This document shows, piece by piece, positions 9,795 to 18,855 of a DNA stretch of 34,132 nt; within the stretch, counting starts at the first letter, position 1; each line of letters starts with the position of its first letter. Made by a program: the position numbers and the translations under genes. The notes beneath the pieces were generated by a model. That model ran no database searches. It was not told the DNA's origin and saw only the letters and a program-made list of their open reading frames with translations. This stretch comes from CAZMSQ01 sp964569025 (GTDB lineage: Bacteria > Bacteroidota > Bacteroidia > Chitinophagales > Saprospiraceae), in the NCBI GenBank assembly GCA_964569025.1, contig CAZMSQ010000024.1, positions 1-34,132 of the forward strand, read 5' to 3'.

Positions 9795-11885
9795 ATGACC
9801 TACATACCCATACGACACCGGATACTTATCGCTTTCTTGTTGCTGTTGCCATTCGCCGGCCTTTTCGGGCAGGTCGAAGATTCCACAGAGGGGGGGGAGT
9901 TCGATAATGTGGAAGTTATTATCAATAACGAAACGGCAATCAATTCGGACCGGCTCGAATTTAGTCCGGCATTCTACGAAAACGGAATTGTATTCATATC
10001 AACTCGTGTTGCCGGTCGGCAATACAAGGTGATGGATAAGGATTTGCGGACGAATATCATGTCGATCTTTATTGCACGTCGGGATGCCAGCGGTCAGCTT
10101 CAAACTCCTGAGCCTTTTGCTCAAAGTCTCCTGAGTACCGTTCATGAAGGTCCATTGACCTTCAATGCGCAAAACGATGTCATTTATTTTACGCGGAATA
10201 ACATCAATGAAAAGGGGAAGCCCCAAAAGGCAAGCGATGGAAAGTATAAGCTGAAGATTTATTCGGCTGATAAATCCGGGTCTGCTGAATGGTCGAATGT
10301 AAGAGACCTCCCGTTCAATAGCAGCGAGTTTAATACGGCACACCCATCGATATCCGCTGATGGTGATCGACTGTATTTTGCATCCGACCGGCCAGGAGGC
10401 CTTGGGGGGATGGATATTTATGTGGTCACGAAGGATGGGAATGCCTGGGGTGCTCCAGTTAATCTTGGTCCTGAGGTCAATACTCCGGGCAATGAGATTT
10501 TCCCTTTCATTCACGCTGATGGATCCCTCTTTTTTACTTCTGACGGCCGCAATGGACTCGGTGGTTTGGATATATACTATTCGGTAAGAAGCAATGAGAA
10601 TTGGTCAACACCGGTCAACTTTGCCCTGCTAAACTCATCTGCGGATGATTTCGGGATGATTATTGACCGCGACAAGAAAAACGGATATTTTTCATCTAAT
10701 CGAAGCGGAGGACTTGGGGAAGATGATATTTACCGATTCTTTGTACTCGGTGATTTGCGTCAGGTTCCTGAAGAGGAGGATGTTGCCGAGGATTATATGG
10801 TTCAGGTCAATGACAAAGCGACTGGGCTCCCCATCGAGGGTGCTGATGTGAAAGGGTTGTTGCTCGACCAGTTTACCATCCTCAAAGCCATCACGCTCGC
10901 TGACAGACCGTTGGAAAAAGATGAAATTTTGCTTCGCATTCCATTTGATGAGAGTGCTTCATCAGGGAGTACCAATGCTGCAGGAGGATATACCGTCAGA
11001 TTGGAACCCGGAAGCCATATTTTCAAGATTATGAAGCCGGGATATACGACCAAGCGCGTGGTCATGAATACGAAGGAAATGGAAGGTAAAGTGATTTTCG
11101 TGGATATGAATGAGGGAAGTTCCGATTCTGAGGAGATTGAAGATCCATTTGATCAGTACGACAGAGACTCTGATTGGGGGCTTCCAGACCTGATTGACAG
11201 CGGTACAGTATTCCAGCTCCCGAACATCTATTACAACTTTAATGATGCGAGTATTCGTCCTGATGCCCGCACGGACCTTGATTATCTTGCTGATTTTCTA
11301 CTCAAGTTTACAGGCATTCAAATCGAACTGGCATCTCACACGGATTCCAGAGGAAGTGATGTCTACAACCTGAATCTTTCCCAAGAACGGGCTGAAAATG
11401 CAGCTCAGTATCTTATATCAAGAGGTGTAGAGCAAGATCGTATTATCCCAGTTGGGTATGGGGAAACGCGATTGCGGAATGATTGCGTTGATGATGTCCC
11501 TTGCTCTGAGGCGAAGCATCAGTTCAATCGCCGGACTGAGGTAAGGATTCTGAAAATGGGTGATCCGATTAACCTGACGATTGTCAATGAGGTAACTGAA
11601 CCTGAAGTGATTGATTATCCGGATTTGCTGACAGATATCTCCGAAGATGAACGGGCTCAGGGTCGATACCAGGTCGTTGCTGGTTCGTTTAAAAGCGAAG
11701 CCAACGCCCAGGCTCGGCTGAAGGCTGTCAAGGATCTTGGTTATACATCCGCCAGAGTACTCTTCAATCCTTCAAATGATCTGCATGTTGTTCTTGTCGA
11801 AGTATTCCAATTCAAATCTGATGGGCTGGAGCTCGTTGAGCGGCTGAGAGGGGATGGGATGGAATCTTTTCTGAAAGTTCAATAA
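9795..11885 (+). CDS. OmpA family protein with PD40 propeller, carboxypeptidase-regulatory-like domain and C-terminal SPOR-like domain
   Basis: From the ATG at 9795 the product is 696 aa with a clear signal peptide (ILIAFLLLLPFAGLFGQ). The frame also opens at a TTG at 9684 overlapping porP, but that would bury the signal sequence. About five PD40/WD40-like repeats occupy residues 50-320 (for example DRLYFASDRPGGLGGMDIY and YFSSNRSGGLGEDDIYRF). A carboxypeptidase-regulatory-like domain follows (about 334-440). The OmpA peptidoglycan-binding domain (about 475-590) shows YYNFNDASIRPDA, SHTDSRGSDVYNLNLSQERA and FNRRTEV. The last 75 residues (about 620-696, GRYQVVAGSFKSEANAQARL) look like a SPOR domain. 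The domain order resembles PorE of T9SS without an obvious TPR region. It probably acts in the periplasm, linking the outer-membrane PorP partner to peptidoglycan. Confidence 0.88.
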   Translation: MTYIPIRHRILIAFLLLLPFAGLFGQVEDSTEGGEFDNVEVIINNETAINSDRLEFSPAFYENGIVFISTRVAGRQYKVMDKDLRTNIMSIFIARRDASGQLQTPEPFAQSLLSTVHEGPLTFNAQNDVIYFTRNNINEKGKPQKASDGKYKLKIYSADKSGSAEWSNVRDLPFNSSEFNTAHPSISADGDRLYFASDRPGGLGGMDIYVVTKDGNAWGAPVNLGPEVNTPGNEIFPFIHADGSLFFTSDGRNGLGGLDIYYSVRSNENWSTPVNFALLNSSADDFGMIIDRDKKNGYFSSNRSGGLGEDDIYRFFVLGDLRQVPEEEDVAEDYMVQVNDKATGLPIEGADVKGLLLDQFTILKAITLADRPLEKDEILLRIPFDESASSGSTNAAGGYTVRLEPGSHIFKIMKPGYTTKRVVMNTKEMEGKVIFVDMNEGSSDSEEIEDPFDQYDRDSDWGLPDLIDSGTVFQLPNIYYNFNDASIRPDARTDLDYLADFLLKFTGIQIELASHTDSRGSDVYNLNLSQERAENAAQYLISRGVEQDRIIPVGYGETRLRNDCVDDVPCSEAKHQFNRRTEVRILKMGDPINLTIVNEVTEPEVIDYPDLLTDISEDERAQGRYQVVAGSFKSEANAQARLKAVKDLGYTSARVLFNPSNDLHVVLVEVFQFKSDGLELVERLRGDGMESFLKVQ

Positions 11886-11915
11886 CAATGCGCAGTCATC
11901 GCATTCTTGCGCAAG

Positions 11916-11955
11916 GAAGAGGGCCATCGGTGATCCGATGGCCCTCTTCTGTTTT
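11916..11955 (+). terminator. Strong intrinsic terminator between the OmpA-family gene and pyrG
   Basis: A perfect 14-bp stem (AAGAGGGCCATCGG at 11917-11930, complement at 11935-11948) with the 4-nt loop TGAT is followed by CTGTTTT. An extra G-C pair extends the base. It lies 30 bp after the OmpA-family stop codon and between convergent genes. The U-rich side favours plus-strand termination. On the minus strand it could still slow pyrG read-through, but it lacks a T run there. Confidence 0.88.
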
Positions 11956-11986
11956 AAGCCTAATGCGTGATTATGTTGCATGACCT

Positions 11987-13597
11987 TTATTTTGAAGCCA
12001 TGCACGCCTGAATAAACGCGACAAAGAGTGGGTGAGGTGCCTCAACGGTACTTTTGAGCTCAGGGTGAAATTGGACTCCGACAAACCATGGGTGCCCCTT
12101 GAGTTCAAGGATTTCCACCAATCCGGATTCCGGATTGATGCCTGAGGGAATCATTCCAGCTTCTTCAAATGATTCTTTGTAGGCATTGTTAAACTCATAT
12201 CTGTGGCGGTGCCGCTCGCTGATTTTCAAAGCGTGATAAGCTTTGCTGGCTGTACTCTGGCGTCGCAACTGGCAGTCGTAGGCTCCAAGTCTCATTGTCC
12301 CGCCTTTGTCGCTGATGGTGCGCTGCTCTTCCATGAGGTCAATGACAGGGTGCGGGGTATCAGGGTTCATTTCAGACGATGCAGCCTCCTCCAGTCCGAG
12401 TTTATGACGGGCAAATTCGACGGCAGCGCATTGCATCCCCAGGCAAATGCCCAGAAACGGTATGTGGCGCTCTCTCGCGTGGCGTATTGCTCTGATTTTT
12501 CCCTCGACGCCTCTATGTCCAAAACCCGGTGCAACGAGCATGCCATCAAGTCCTGAAAGTTTCTGCTGGACTTCTTTGTCTGGCAAATCTTCTAGAGATT
12601 CTGAATGGATCGGAACTACCGTGACTTTGCATTCATTGACGGCTGCGCTGTGGATGAATGCCTCGAAAATGGATTTATAGGCATCCTGCAGTTCGATGTA
12701 TTTTCCAACAAGGCCAACAGTAACCTCGTGCTTTGGATTCTTGAGCTTTCCGAGGAATGTGTTCCATGCCGTCATGTCGGGCTCTCTGCGGTCTTTGAGC
12801 CTGAGCTTGGAGATAACCGTACTGTCAAGTTTTTCTTTGAGCATCAGCACGGGGACATCATAAATAGATTCGGCATCGAGGGCTTCAATGACTGAGGACA
12901 CATCCACATTGCAAAACAGGGCCAGCTTGCGGCGAATATCCATATTTATAGGGTACTCTGTGCGGCATACGAGGATGTCCGGCTGAATCCCTGTGTTGAG
13001 CAATTCTTTGACGGAGTGTTGCGTGGGTTTGGTTTTCAGCTCTTGCGCTGCTTTCAGATAGGGTATAAGCGTTAGGTGAATGACCAGGCAATTATCAGTG
13101 CCAAGCTCCCAGCGGAGTTGACGGAGGGACTCGAGATAGGGGAGCGATTCAATATCTCCGACTGTCCCACCCAATTCGGTGATGACAATGTCATGTTCGT
13201 TTGACTGGCCGAGGAGCAGCACCCGGCGTTTGATTTCGTCAGTGATATGAGGGATGACCTGTACAGTCTTCCCGAGATATTCTCCGGCTCGTTCCTTATT
13301 GATGACTGTCTGGTAAATCCGCCCCGTGGTTACATTATTCGCCTGCGACGTCGGTTTGTTGAGGAAGCGCTCGTAGTGGCCCAGATCGAGATCTGTTTCT
13401 GCACCGTCGTCAGTAACAAAGCATTCTCCATGCTCGTATGGATTCAGGGTGCCGGGATCGACATTGATGTACGGATCGAACTTCTGGATGGTCACATTCA
13501 GGCCACGGGCCTGAAGCAGTTTGGCAAGCGATGCGGAGATAATGCCTTTGCCAAGGGAAGAGGTCACACCCCCCGTAACAAAAATGTACTTCGTCAT
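11987..13597 (-). CDS. pyrG: CTP synthase (glutamine-hydrolysing)
   Basis: The enzyme converts UTP to CTP using ATP and glutamine-derived ammonia, the last step of de novo pyrimidine nucleotide synthesis in the cytosol. From the ATG at 13597 the protein is 536 aa, close to the usual 535-550. The frame extends upstream to 13723, but that extension is unrelated to the family, crosses the promoter region and touches the divergent lpxB start. The synthetase domain begins with YIFVTGGVTSSLGKGI (P-loop, about residues 4-19), then KFDPYINVDPGTL and ELGGTVGDIES (about 141-151). The class I glutamine amidotransferase domain carries nucleophile Cys385 in GICLGMQ and His511/Glu513 in VQFHPEL, a complete catalytic triad. 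It is transcribed alone, divergent from lpxB. Confidence 0.97.
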   Translation of the reverse strand: MTKYIFVTGGVTSSLGKGIISASLAKLLQARGLNVTIQKFDPYINVDPGTLNPYEHGECFVTDDGAETDLDLGHYERFLNKPTSQANNVTTGRIYQTVINKERAGEYLGKTVQVIPHITDEIKRRVLLLGQSNEHDIVITELGGTVGDIESLPYLESLRQLRWELGTDNCLVIHLTLIPYLKAAQELKTKPTQHSVKELLNTGIQPDILVCRTEYPINMDIRRKLALFCNVDVSSVIEALDAESIYDVPVLMLKEKLDSTVISKLRLKDRREPDMTAWNTFLGKLKNPKHEVTVGLVGKYIELQDAYKSIFEAFIHSAAVNECKVTVVPIHSESLEDLPDKEVQQKLSGLDGMLVAPGFGHRGVEGKIRAIRHARERHIPFLGICLGMQCAAVEFARHKLGLEEAASSEMNPDTPHPVIDLMEEQRTISDKGGTMRLGAYDCQLRRQSTASKAYHALKISERHRHRYEFNNAYKESFEEAGMIPSGINPESGLVEILELKGHPWFVGVQFHPELKSTVEAPHPLFVAFIQACMASK

Positions 13598-13630
13598 GGA
13601 TGAGAATAATTTTGACTTTGTTACGGGATA

Positions 13631-13638
13631 CAAAGGTA
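13631..13638 (-). promoter_or_regulatory. Candidate pyrG promoter -7 box (TACCTTTG)
   Basis: On the minus strand the octamer TACCTTTG matches the Bacteroidota sigma-A -7 consensus TAnnTTTG. It lies about 33 bp upstream of the pyrG ATG at 13597, giving a leader of roughly 25-30 nt. No TTG at the expected 17-23 nt spacing was found, so the -33 element is weak or absent. Confidence 0.5.
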
Positions 13639-13655
13639 CAAAAAAAGAGCGGCGA

Positions 13656-13689
13656 TTGATTCCTTCATCGTGAAGTGGGGGTATATTTG
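13656..13689 (+). promoter_or_regulatory. Candidate lpxB promoter (TTG-N23-TATATTTG)
   Basis: TTG at 13656-13658 and TATATTTG at 13682-13689 fit the Bacteroidota TTG-N(17-23)-TAnnTTTG promoter model. The predicted transcription start is about 25 bp before the lpxB ATG at 13722. It lies back to back with the candidate pyrG promoter in the 124-bp divergent intergenic region. Confidence 0.6.
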
Positions 13690-13721
13690 CAAGTAGGGTC
13701 TTCACTGGTACAACACAACTC

Positions 13722-14843
13722 ATGAAATATTACATCATTGCGGGAGAGGCTTCCGGAGATTTGCACGGCTCTAATCTCATCAGGAGTATCAAACGGGAGG
13801 ACTCAGATGCCTCAGTTCGGTGCTGGGGCGGAGATTTGATGGAGGCAGCAGGGGCGGAAGTTGTTAAGCATTACCGTGAGCTTGCTTTTATGGGTTTCTG
13901 GGAGGTCTTCAAAAACCTGCCGGAAATTCTGGGAAACCTCAGAAGGGCCCGAAGGGATATCAAGGCCTGGAAACCGGATGCTGTCATTCTCATTGATTTC
14001 CCCGGATTTAATCTGCGCATTGCCAAATGGGCAACAAAGCAGGGGTTGAGGGTATTTTACTACATTTCTCCGCAAATCTGGGCCTGGCATACCAGCCGGG
14101 TTCACAGAATGAAAAAATACATTGAGCGTCTTTATGTCATCCTGCCTTTTGAGTCTCAATTTTTCCAGCGTTTTGACTACGAGGTTGATTATGTCGGCCA
14201 TCCTCTTTTGGATGTGACAGAGCAGGTCTATGTTCCGGACGACTGGAGAGTCAGTCAGGGGCTGGATAATCGACCCATTGTCGCGCTCTTGCCGGGAAGC
14301 AGGAAACAAGAGATTGAGGCGATGCTCCCTCTCATGGCTTCTGTTAGTTCAGAATTCCCCGGTTTTCAGTTTGTCATTGCCGGTGCGCCTTCAATAGATG
14401 AGGATTTATACGAAAGAATCCTTTCAAGCACGTCAAGTACAGGGCAGGATATCAGCGTTGTCTCAGGAGTGACTTACCAACTCATCAAGGCTTCTGTTGC
14501 AGCTTTGGTCACATCGGGCACTGCCACCCTCGAAACGGCTCTACTCGGCACACCGCAGGTTGTATGCTACAAAAGCAGTACGCTGTCTTACTGGCTTGCC
14601 AAGAGGCTGGTACGGGTGGATTATATTTCGTTGGTGAATCTGATTGTAGAAGAACCGGTTGTCAAGGAGTTGATTCAGGGAGAATTATCACGGGAATCAC
14701 TTACTGATGCACTCGGTGAAATCATTTCTGAAGAGGGGCGGAAGCGGATGCTGAAGGGGTATGCGCTGATGAGGCAGAAGATAGGCCAACCCGGTGCCTC
14801 GGCCCGGGCTGGCAGGCTCATGGTAAGTCGTCTGATAGGCTGA
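13722..14843 (+). CDS. lpxB: Lipid-A-disaccharide synthase
   Basis: LpxB condenses UDP-2,3-diacylglucosamine with 2,3-diacylglucosamine-1-phosphate (lipid X) to form the lipid A disaccharide, at the inner face of the cytoplasmic membrane. At 373 aa it matches the usual family length of about 380. The N-terminus YYIIAGEASGDLHGSNL is the family signature. Further conserved stretches are LAFMGFWEV (about 55-63), YYISPQIWAWHTSRV (about 113-127), LLPGSRKQEIEAMLP (about 189-203) and SGTATLETALLGTPQVVCYK (about 265-284), consistent with the GT-B fold of family GT19. The ATG gives the canonical N-terminus. Its stop codon is only 4 bp from the end of convergent topA. Confidence 0.97.
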   Translation: MKYYIIAGEASGDLHGSNLIRSIKREDSDASVRCWGGDLMEAAGAEVVKHYRELAFMGFWEVFKNLPEILGNLRRARRDIKAWKPDAVILIDFPGFNLRIAKWATKQGLRVFYYISPQIWAWHTSRVHRMKKYIERLYVILPFESQFFQRFDYEVDYVGHPLLDVTEQVYVPDDWRVSQGLDNRPIVALLPGSRKQEIEAMLPLMASVSSEFPGFQFVIAGAPSIDEDLYERILSSTSSTGQDISVVSGVTYQLIKASVAALVTSGTATLETALLGTPQVVCYKSSTLSYWLAKRLVRVDYISLVNLIVEEPVVKELIQGELSRESLTDALGEIISEEGRKRMLKGYALMRQKIGQPGASARAGRLMVSRLIG

Positions 14844-14847
14844 GTGG

Positions 14848-17406
14848 TTACGAAGATTTTTTCTTGCGAGCCGGGGTCTTCTTTTTCTTTTTGAAGGCAT
14901 TGGGAATTTCTGCCTCAATAATCGCCTTGACTTCATCCAGTGAAAGCGCAGCAGCATCTTCTCGTGTCGGGCGTTTCTTTTCTTCACCCGCCGGAATTTT
15001 TAGCCGCTTTTTTCCAAAACGGATGAAGGGCCCCCACCGGCCTTCTTCGATAAAAATCTGGTCATCCGGCCATTTTTGGATATACCGGTTTTTCTCTTTT
15101 TCAATTTTTGCTTCCAGCAGTGAGATGATTTCGTCCTGGGTCAAATGCTCAGGATCATATTTTTTGGGAATGTTGACATACATCCCCTGATATTTCAGGA
15201 ATGGACCAAACCGCCCTTTCCCTTTGGTGACCGGATCACCCTTATAGGTGAGCAGAGGGCGGTTTTCTTCTCGCTTGGCCTCAATCAGTTCGATGGCGCG
15301 GCTCATATTGACCTCCATCGGGTCGTCACCTCGTCCGAGTGATACAAAGTTGTCTCCGTGTCTGACATAAGGTCCGTATCTCCCCACACCGATGACGACT
15401 TCTTCACCTTCGTATTCACCCAGGGTCTTTGGCAATTCGAACAGTTTGAGTGCTTCTTCGTAGGTGAGGGTTTCAAGTGACTGACCGGGCCGGAGATTGG
15501 CATATTTGGGCTTTTCGCCCTCCTCCAATTCTTCTGGTTTTCCAATCTGCACGACTGGTCGACCGAGTCTTGACAGCCTCACCAGCAGGGTGCGTCCGGA
15601 GTCCGGGTCTGTGCCCAGAATGCGGTCACCCATTGCTCTGTCGGCATGCTCAAGCGTGTCAGCGACTTGCTTGTGAAATGGGTGATAGAACTTTTGGAGC
15701 ATGGCGTTCCACGCAAGCTGGCCATCGGCTATATCGTCGAATTTCTTCTCAATTTCAGCTGTAAAGCCATAGTCCATGATCCCCTCAAAGTGCTGTGCCA
15801 GAAAGTCAGTCACCACAATGCCAATGTCATTGGGACATAGGCGGTTTTTAAACGTACCGGTTCGTTCGGTTTCTGTCCCCTTTGTTACAGTATTATTCTT
15901 CAGTGTCAGCACCGTATAGTTTCGCTCTTCTCCCTCACTGCTTTCTTTGGTAATGTAACCACGGCTTTCTTCCATAATTTTACTAATGGTTGGGGCATAG
16001 GTTGAAGGTCTTCCGATGCCAAGCTCTTCCAGCTTTTTGACGAGTCCGGCTTCAGTATAACGTGCCGGGGGTCGTGTAAATCGCTGAAGACCCGACATGG
16101 AGTTGAGTTCCAGTTTCTGGCCCGACTTAAGCGGTGGCAGCATTTTCCCGTTATCTTCCTGATCCTCATCGTCATCGGTCGATTCGATATATACCTTCAA
16201 GAAACCATCGAAGATGAGCACCTCTCCCTCTGCCTGCAGTGGTTGATCGGGCTGGGTGGAAATGTCAATCCGAACGGTTGTTTTTTCAATTTGAGCATCA
16301 GCCATCTGAGACGCAAGGGTGCGTTTGCGAATTAGCTCATAGAGACGCTGCTGGTCCCGGTCTTCTGAGACAAATTCTCTTTCGATGTAGGTGGGCCGAA
16401 TGGCTTCGTGGGCCTCCTGGGCCGACTTATTTTTGCTTTTGAACTTTCTGGCCTTGACATATTCCTCTCCGAATTCGGTCTTTACACGTCCGACGATCTG
16501 TCCCAGGGCCACGTCGCTGAGGCTGATGGAGTCTGTTCGCATGTATGTAATAAATCCAGCCTCATACAATCTCTGAGCATTGGTCATTGTCCGTTTCACA
16601 GAAAACCCAAGTTTGCGACTGGCCTCCTGTTGCAGGGTTGAAGTCGTAAATGGGGCTGCCGGGCTGCGTTTGAGCGGCTTCTTTGAGATGTCACCAATTG
16701 TAAAATCTGCGCCAATGCACCCCTTTAGGAAAGCATCTGCTTCTTCTTCGGTGCTGAATCGGCCCGGTAATTCTGCTTTGAGTTCAGCAGTCTTCCCTCC
16801 AGACCCGGGCACGCTGAACAGGCCATAGACTCTGTAGAAGGGCGTCACTGGAAAATCGATTATTTCCCGCTCACGATCCACAATCAATTTGACAGCGACA
16901 GATTGCACCCTGCCTGCCGAAAGTTGCCCCTTGACTTTTTTCCACAGCAGTTCAGACAATTCAAAGCCAACAAGGCGATCCAGGATACGCCGGGCCTGCT
17001 GGGCATTCACCACATTCAAATCGATGGTGCGTGGCGATTGAATGGCCTTGAGAATGGCAGGTTGTGTGATTTCGCGAAACACAATACGCTTGGTGGATCG
17101 CTCGTCCAGACCAAGCACCTTCGCCAAATGCCATGAAATGGCTTCTCCCTCCCGGTCCTCATCCGTCGCAAGCCATACTTCATCAACCTTCTTGACCCAG
17201 TCCTTCAACTCCTTGACCACGCGTTTTTTATCCGGAGTCACCTCATACTTGGGCTCAAATCCATGATCGATATCGACCGCATTATTTTTTGTGGGTAGGT
17301 CCCGAATGTGACCCATGCTGGATTTCACAGTAAAATTTTTACCGAGTATTTTTTCGATGGTTTTGGCTTTCGCTGGAGACTCTACGATCAGGAGGTTTTT
17401 GGTCAT
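14848..17406 (-). CDS. topA: DNA topoisomerase I (type IA)
   Basis: The enzyme relaxes negative supercoils by transient single-strand cleavage through a 5'-phosphotyrosine. The 852-aa product begins with the TOPRIM motif LLIVESPAKAKTIEKILG and carries the acidic triad region DEDREGEA (about 82-89). The catalytic Tyr288 lies in FITYMRTDSISLS. After the core there are three TopA C-terminal repeat-type segments (GRYGPYVRHGDNFVSL, GRFGPFLKYQGMYVNIP, GRWGPFIRFGKKRLKIP) instead of Cys4 zinc fingers; no CxxC pairs are visible there. The tail is Lys-rich (KKKKKTPARKKKSS), probably for DNA contact. The ATG at 17406 is the first Met before TOPRIM. It is probably transcribed from its own promoter at about 17529-17560. 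Confidence 0.97.
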   Translation of the reverse strand: MTKNLLIVESPAKAKTIEKILGKNFTVKSSMGHIRDLPTKNNAVDIDHGFEPKYEVTPDKKRVVKELKDWVKKVDEVWLATDEDREGEAISWHLAKVLGLDERSTKRIVFREITQPAILKAIQSPRTIDLNVVNAQQARRILDRLVGFELSELLWKKVKGQLSAGRVQSVAVKLIVDREREIIDFPVTPFYRVYGLFSVPGSGGKTAELKAELPGRFSTEEEADAFLKGCIGADFTIGDISKKPLKRSPAAPFTTSTLQQEASRKLGFSVKRTMTNAQRLYEAGFITYMRTDSISLSDVALGQIVGRVKTEFGEEYVKARKFKSKNKSAQEAHEAIRPTYIEREFVSEDRDQQRLYELIRKRTLASQMADAQIEKTTVRIDISTQPDQPLQAEGEVLIFDGFLKVYIESTDDDEDQEDNGKMLPPLKSGQKLELNSMSGLQRFTRPPARYTEAGLVKKLEELGIGRPSTYAPTISKIMEESRGYITKESSEGEERNYTVLTLKNNTVTKGTETERTGTFKNRLCPNDIGIVVTDFLAQHFEGIMDYGFTAEIEKKFDDIADGQLAWNAMLQKFYHPFHKQVADTLEHADRAMGDRILGTDPDSGRTLLVRLSRLGRPVVQIGKPEELEEGEKPKYANLRPGQSLETLTYEEALKLFELPKTLGEYEGEEVVIGVGRYGPYVRHGDNFVSLGRGDDPMEVNMSRAIELIEAKREENRPLLTYKGDPVTKGKGRFGPFLKYQGMYVNIPKKYDPEHLTQDEIISLLEAKIEKEKNRYIQKWPDDQIFIEEGRWGPFIRFGKKRLKIPAGEEKKRPTREDAAALSLDEVKAIIEAEIPNAFKKKKKTPARKKKSS

Positions 17407-17528
17407 GGATCAGATGCATTTAGGCGCTGAGAAAAAACGCAACAGACAGAATTTGTCCAATGCGGATGACCGGCGGAAGCATTCGATCGGAGGGTGAGCC
17501 GTGAAAACTGTGGCCGGATAAATCTCTG

Positions 17529-17560
17529 CAAATGTAGAAAGATTTGGATAGCATTGTCAA
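17529..17560 (-). promoter_or_regulatory. Candidate topA promoter (TTG-N21-TACATTTG)
   Basis: On the minus strand, TTG (17560-17558, within TTGACA) is followed after 21 nt by TACATTTG (17536-17529). This fits the Bacteroidota TTG-N(17-23)-TAnnTTTG model closely. Transcription would begin near 17522 and give a leader of about 115 nt before the topA ATG. Confidence 0.6.
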
Positions 17561-17605
17561 CCTTGCCGACTGCCTTTTCCGCGGGAAAGTGAATAATAAG
17601 GCATT

Positions 17606-18724
17606 TTACATGCTGGAAATAAGATACTTATTCATTATTTTTTCCAATACTTTGCTTTCGGAAGTCCACGTTAGTAAGGTGGCTGATTGCAGACAGTTTT
17701 GCCTGAGAACTTCATAATGGGACGCCTGGCTTGTGATTTTTCTGATTGCGCTGGCGATTGTAAGAGGGGTCAGTTCTTCAATGAGCTCTGCGACAGGGTA
17801 GGGTGAATTCAGGCTCCGGTATTCAGGAAAGTCCATATGAATGGCCGGCACGCCTGCCTGGATATAGTCGAAGGCTTTATTTGCAAGAGAAAAATAATAG
17901 CTTTTGCTCCGTTGCTCCAGAAGGTTGAGTCCAATGGTGGCCTGCCGTGTCGTTTCATAAAGATTTTCCGGGTCAAGCATTCCGAGGAAACGGACCCGGT
18001 CACCCAGTCCGAGCCGTTGTACCATGTTTTTGAGGAGTTCTTCTTTGTCACCCTGTCCGGCAAGCCAAAGTTCGGCCTCAGGAAAGAGGGGAAGGGTTTC
18101 GATTATTGCTTCAAGCGCACGGCCCTCATTCAGGGCACCCTGGTAAAGGAGAACCGGATTGCTCAGACGGGTAGTCTTTAACTGAGGAAGAGGTGAGCGT
18201 TCGGCCGGAACATTTCTGACAACTTCAAATGGACGCCCATATTCTTTGGACAGCTGTTTGGCAAGTGCCGGTCCCACAGTGATGGCAAGGTCGGCTTTGG
18301 GTACTGTGAGCCGCCCGACCATGCGCCAGAACCAACGGATGAACGGCCGTCTTTCAACTTCCGGCGTCTCTGAAAACCACTCATGGGCATCGTATACGCA
18401 TGTTCTGCCTTTGAATCGGGCTGCAAGGACTGCAGAGGGTAAGGTGTCGAGATCGACTGCATAGACCACTTCCCATGGGTTAGCCAATAGGAACAAAAAA
18501 ATCCTGATGGCATATTCTGCATAGAACAACTTTCCCCGGTTGAATATGCATTTCAGGCGGAGTTGCCGAAATGGCTGATGCCGAAGCGGTTGCGAATTCG
18601 ATCGCTGACGCCCTACAAGGAGGGTATCGAACCCAATGCCTGAAAGTGTGGCACAAATGCGCTGCATTCGTTGGTCTTGGTTCAGGTCATTGGTTACCGT
18701 GGCAATCAGCCTGTTTGATTTCAT
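17606..18724 (-). CDS. Glycosyltransferase, GT-B fold (GT4-like)
   Basis: From the ATG at 18724 the protein is 372 aa, beginning MKSNRLIATVTNDLNQDQR. The frame extends 14 codons further upstream, but that part is not family-like. The N-terminal half has an acceptor-domain pattern (VVYAVDLDTLPSAVLAARF, then CVYDAHEWFSETPEVE). The C-terminal half carries the nucleotide-sugar-binding Glycos_transf_1 pattern: PVLLYQGALNEGRALEAI, AELWLAGQGDKEELLKN, RVRFLGMLDPENLYE and NKAFDYIQAGVPAI. It probably acts in the cytosol or at the membrane on a cell-surface glycan. Donor and acceptor cannot be read from the sequence. It is followed by topA after a 199-bp gap and is not part of an obvious polysaccharide cluster. 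Confidence 0.87.
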   Translation of the reverse strand: MKSNRLIATVTNDLNQDQRMQRICATLSGIGFDTLLVGRQRSNSQPLRHQPFRQLRLKCIFNRGKLFYAEYAIRIFLFLLANPWEVVYAVDLDTLPSAVLAARFKGRTCVYDAHEWFSETPEVERRPFIRWFWRMVGRLTVPKADLAITVGPALAKQLSKEYGRPFEVVRNVPAERSPLPQLKTTRLSNPVLLYQGALNEGRALEAIIETLPLFPEAELWLAGQGDKEELLKNMVQRLGLGDRVRFLGMLDPENLYETTRQATIGLNLLEQRSKSYYFSLANKAFDYIQAGVPAIHMDFPEYRSLNSPYPVAELIEELTPLTIASAIRKITSQASHYEVLRQNCLQSATLLTWTSESKVLEKIMNKYLISSM

Positions 18725-18855
18725 GATGTAAAAATACAAAGGCATTCCATGACGGAATCTATTCATTATTCAGCTGAGCCCTTGCTGATGCCTAACCTTT
18801 GCTGATTGCTCCTCGTTTGAATCCGAGGCTTTAGACAACTGTTCATTTTTGGTCA

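Noticed and set aside
12203..13603. Open frames opposite pyrG
   Set aside because: They are shadows of the well-conserved CTP synthase frame, with no family-like sequence.
13598..13723. Upstream extension of pyrG to 13723
   Set aside because: The added 42 residues are not part of the CTP synthase family, and the region holds both divergent promoters. Met at 13597 gives the canonical N-terminus.
17571..17603. Imperfect inverted repeat (TGCCTT/AAGGCA with inner TTTCC/GGAAA) after the glycosyltransferase stop
   Set aside because: No T run follows on the minus strand and the stem is interrupted, so it was not called a terminator.
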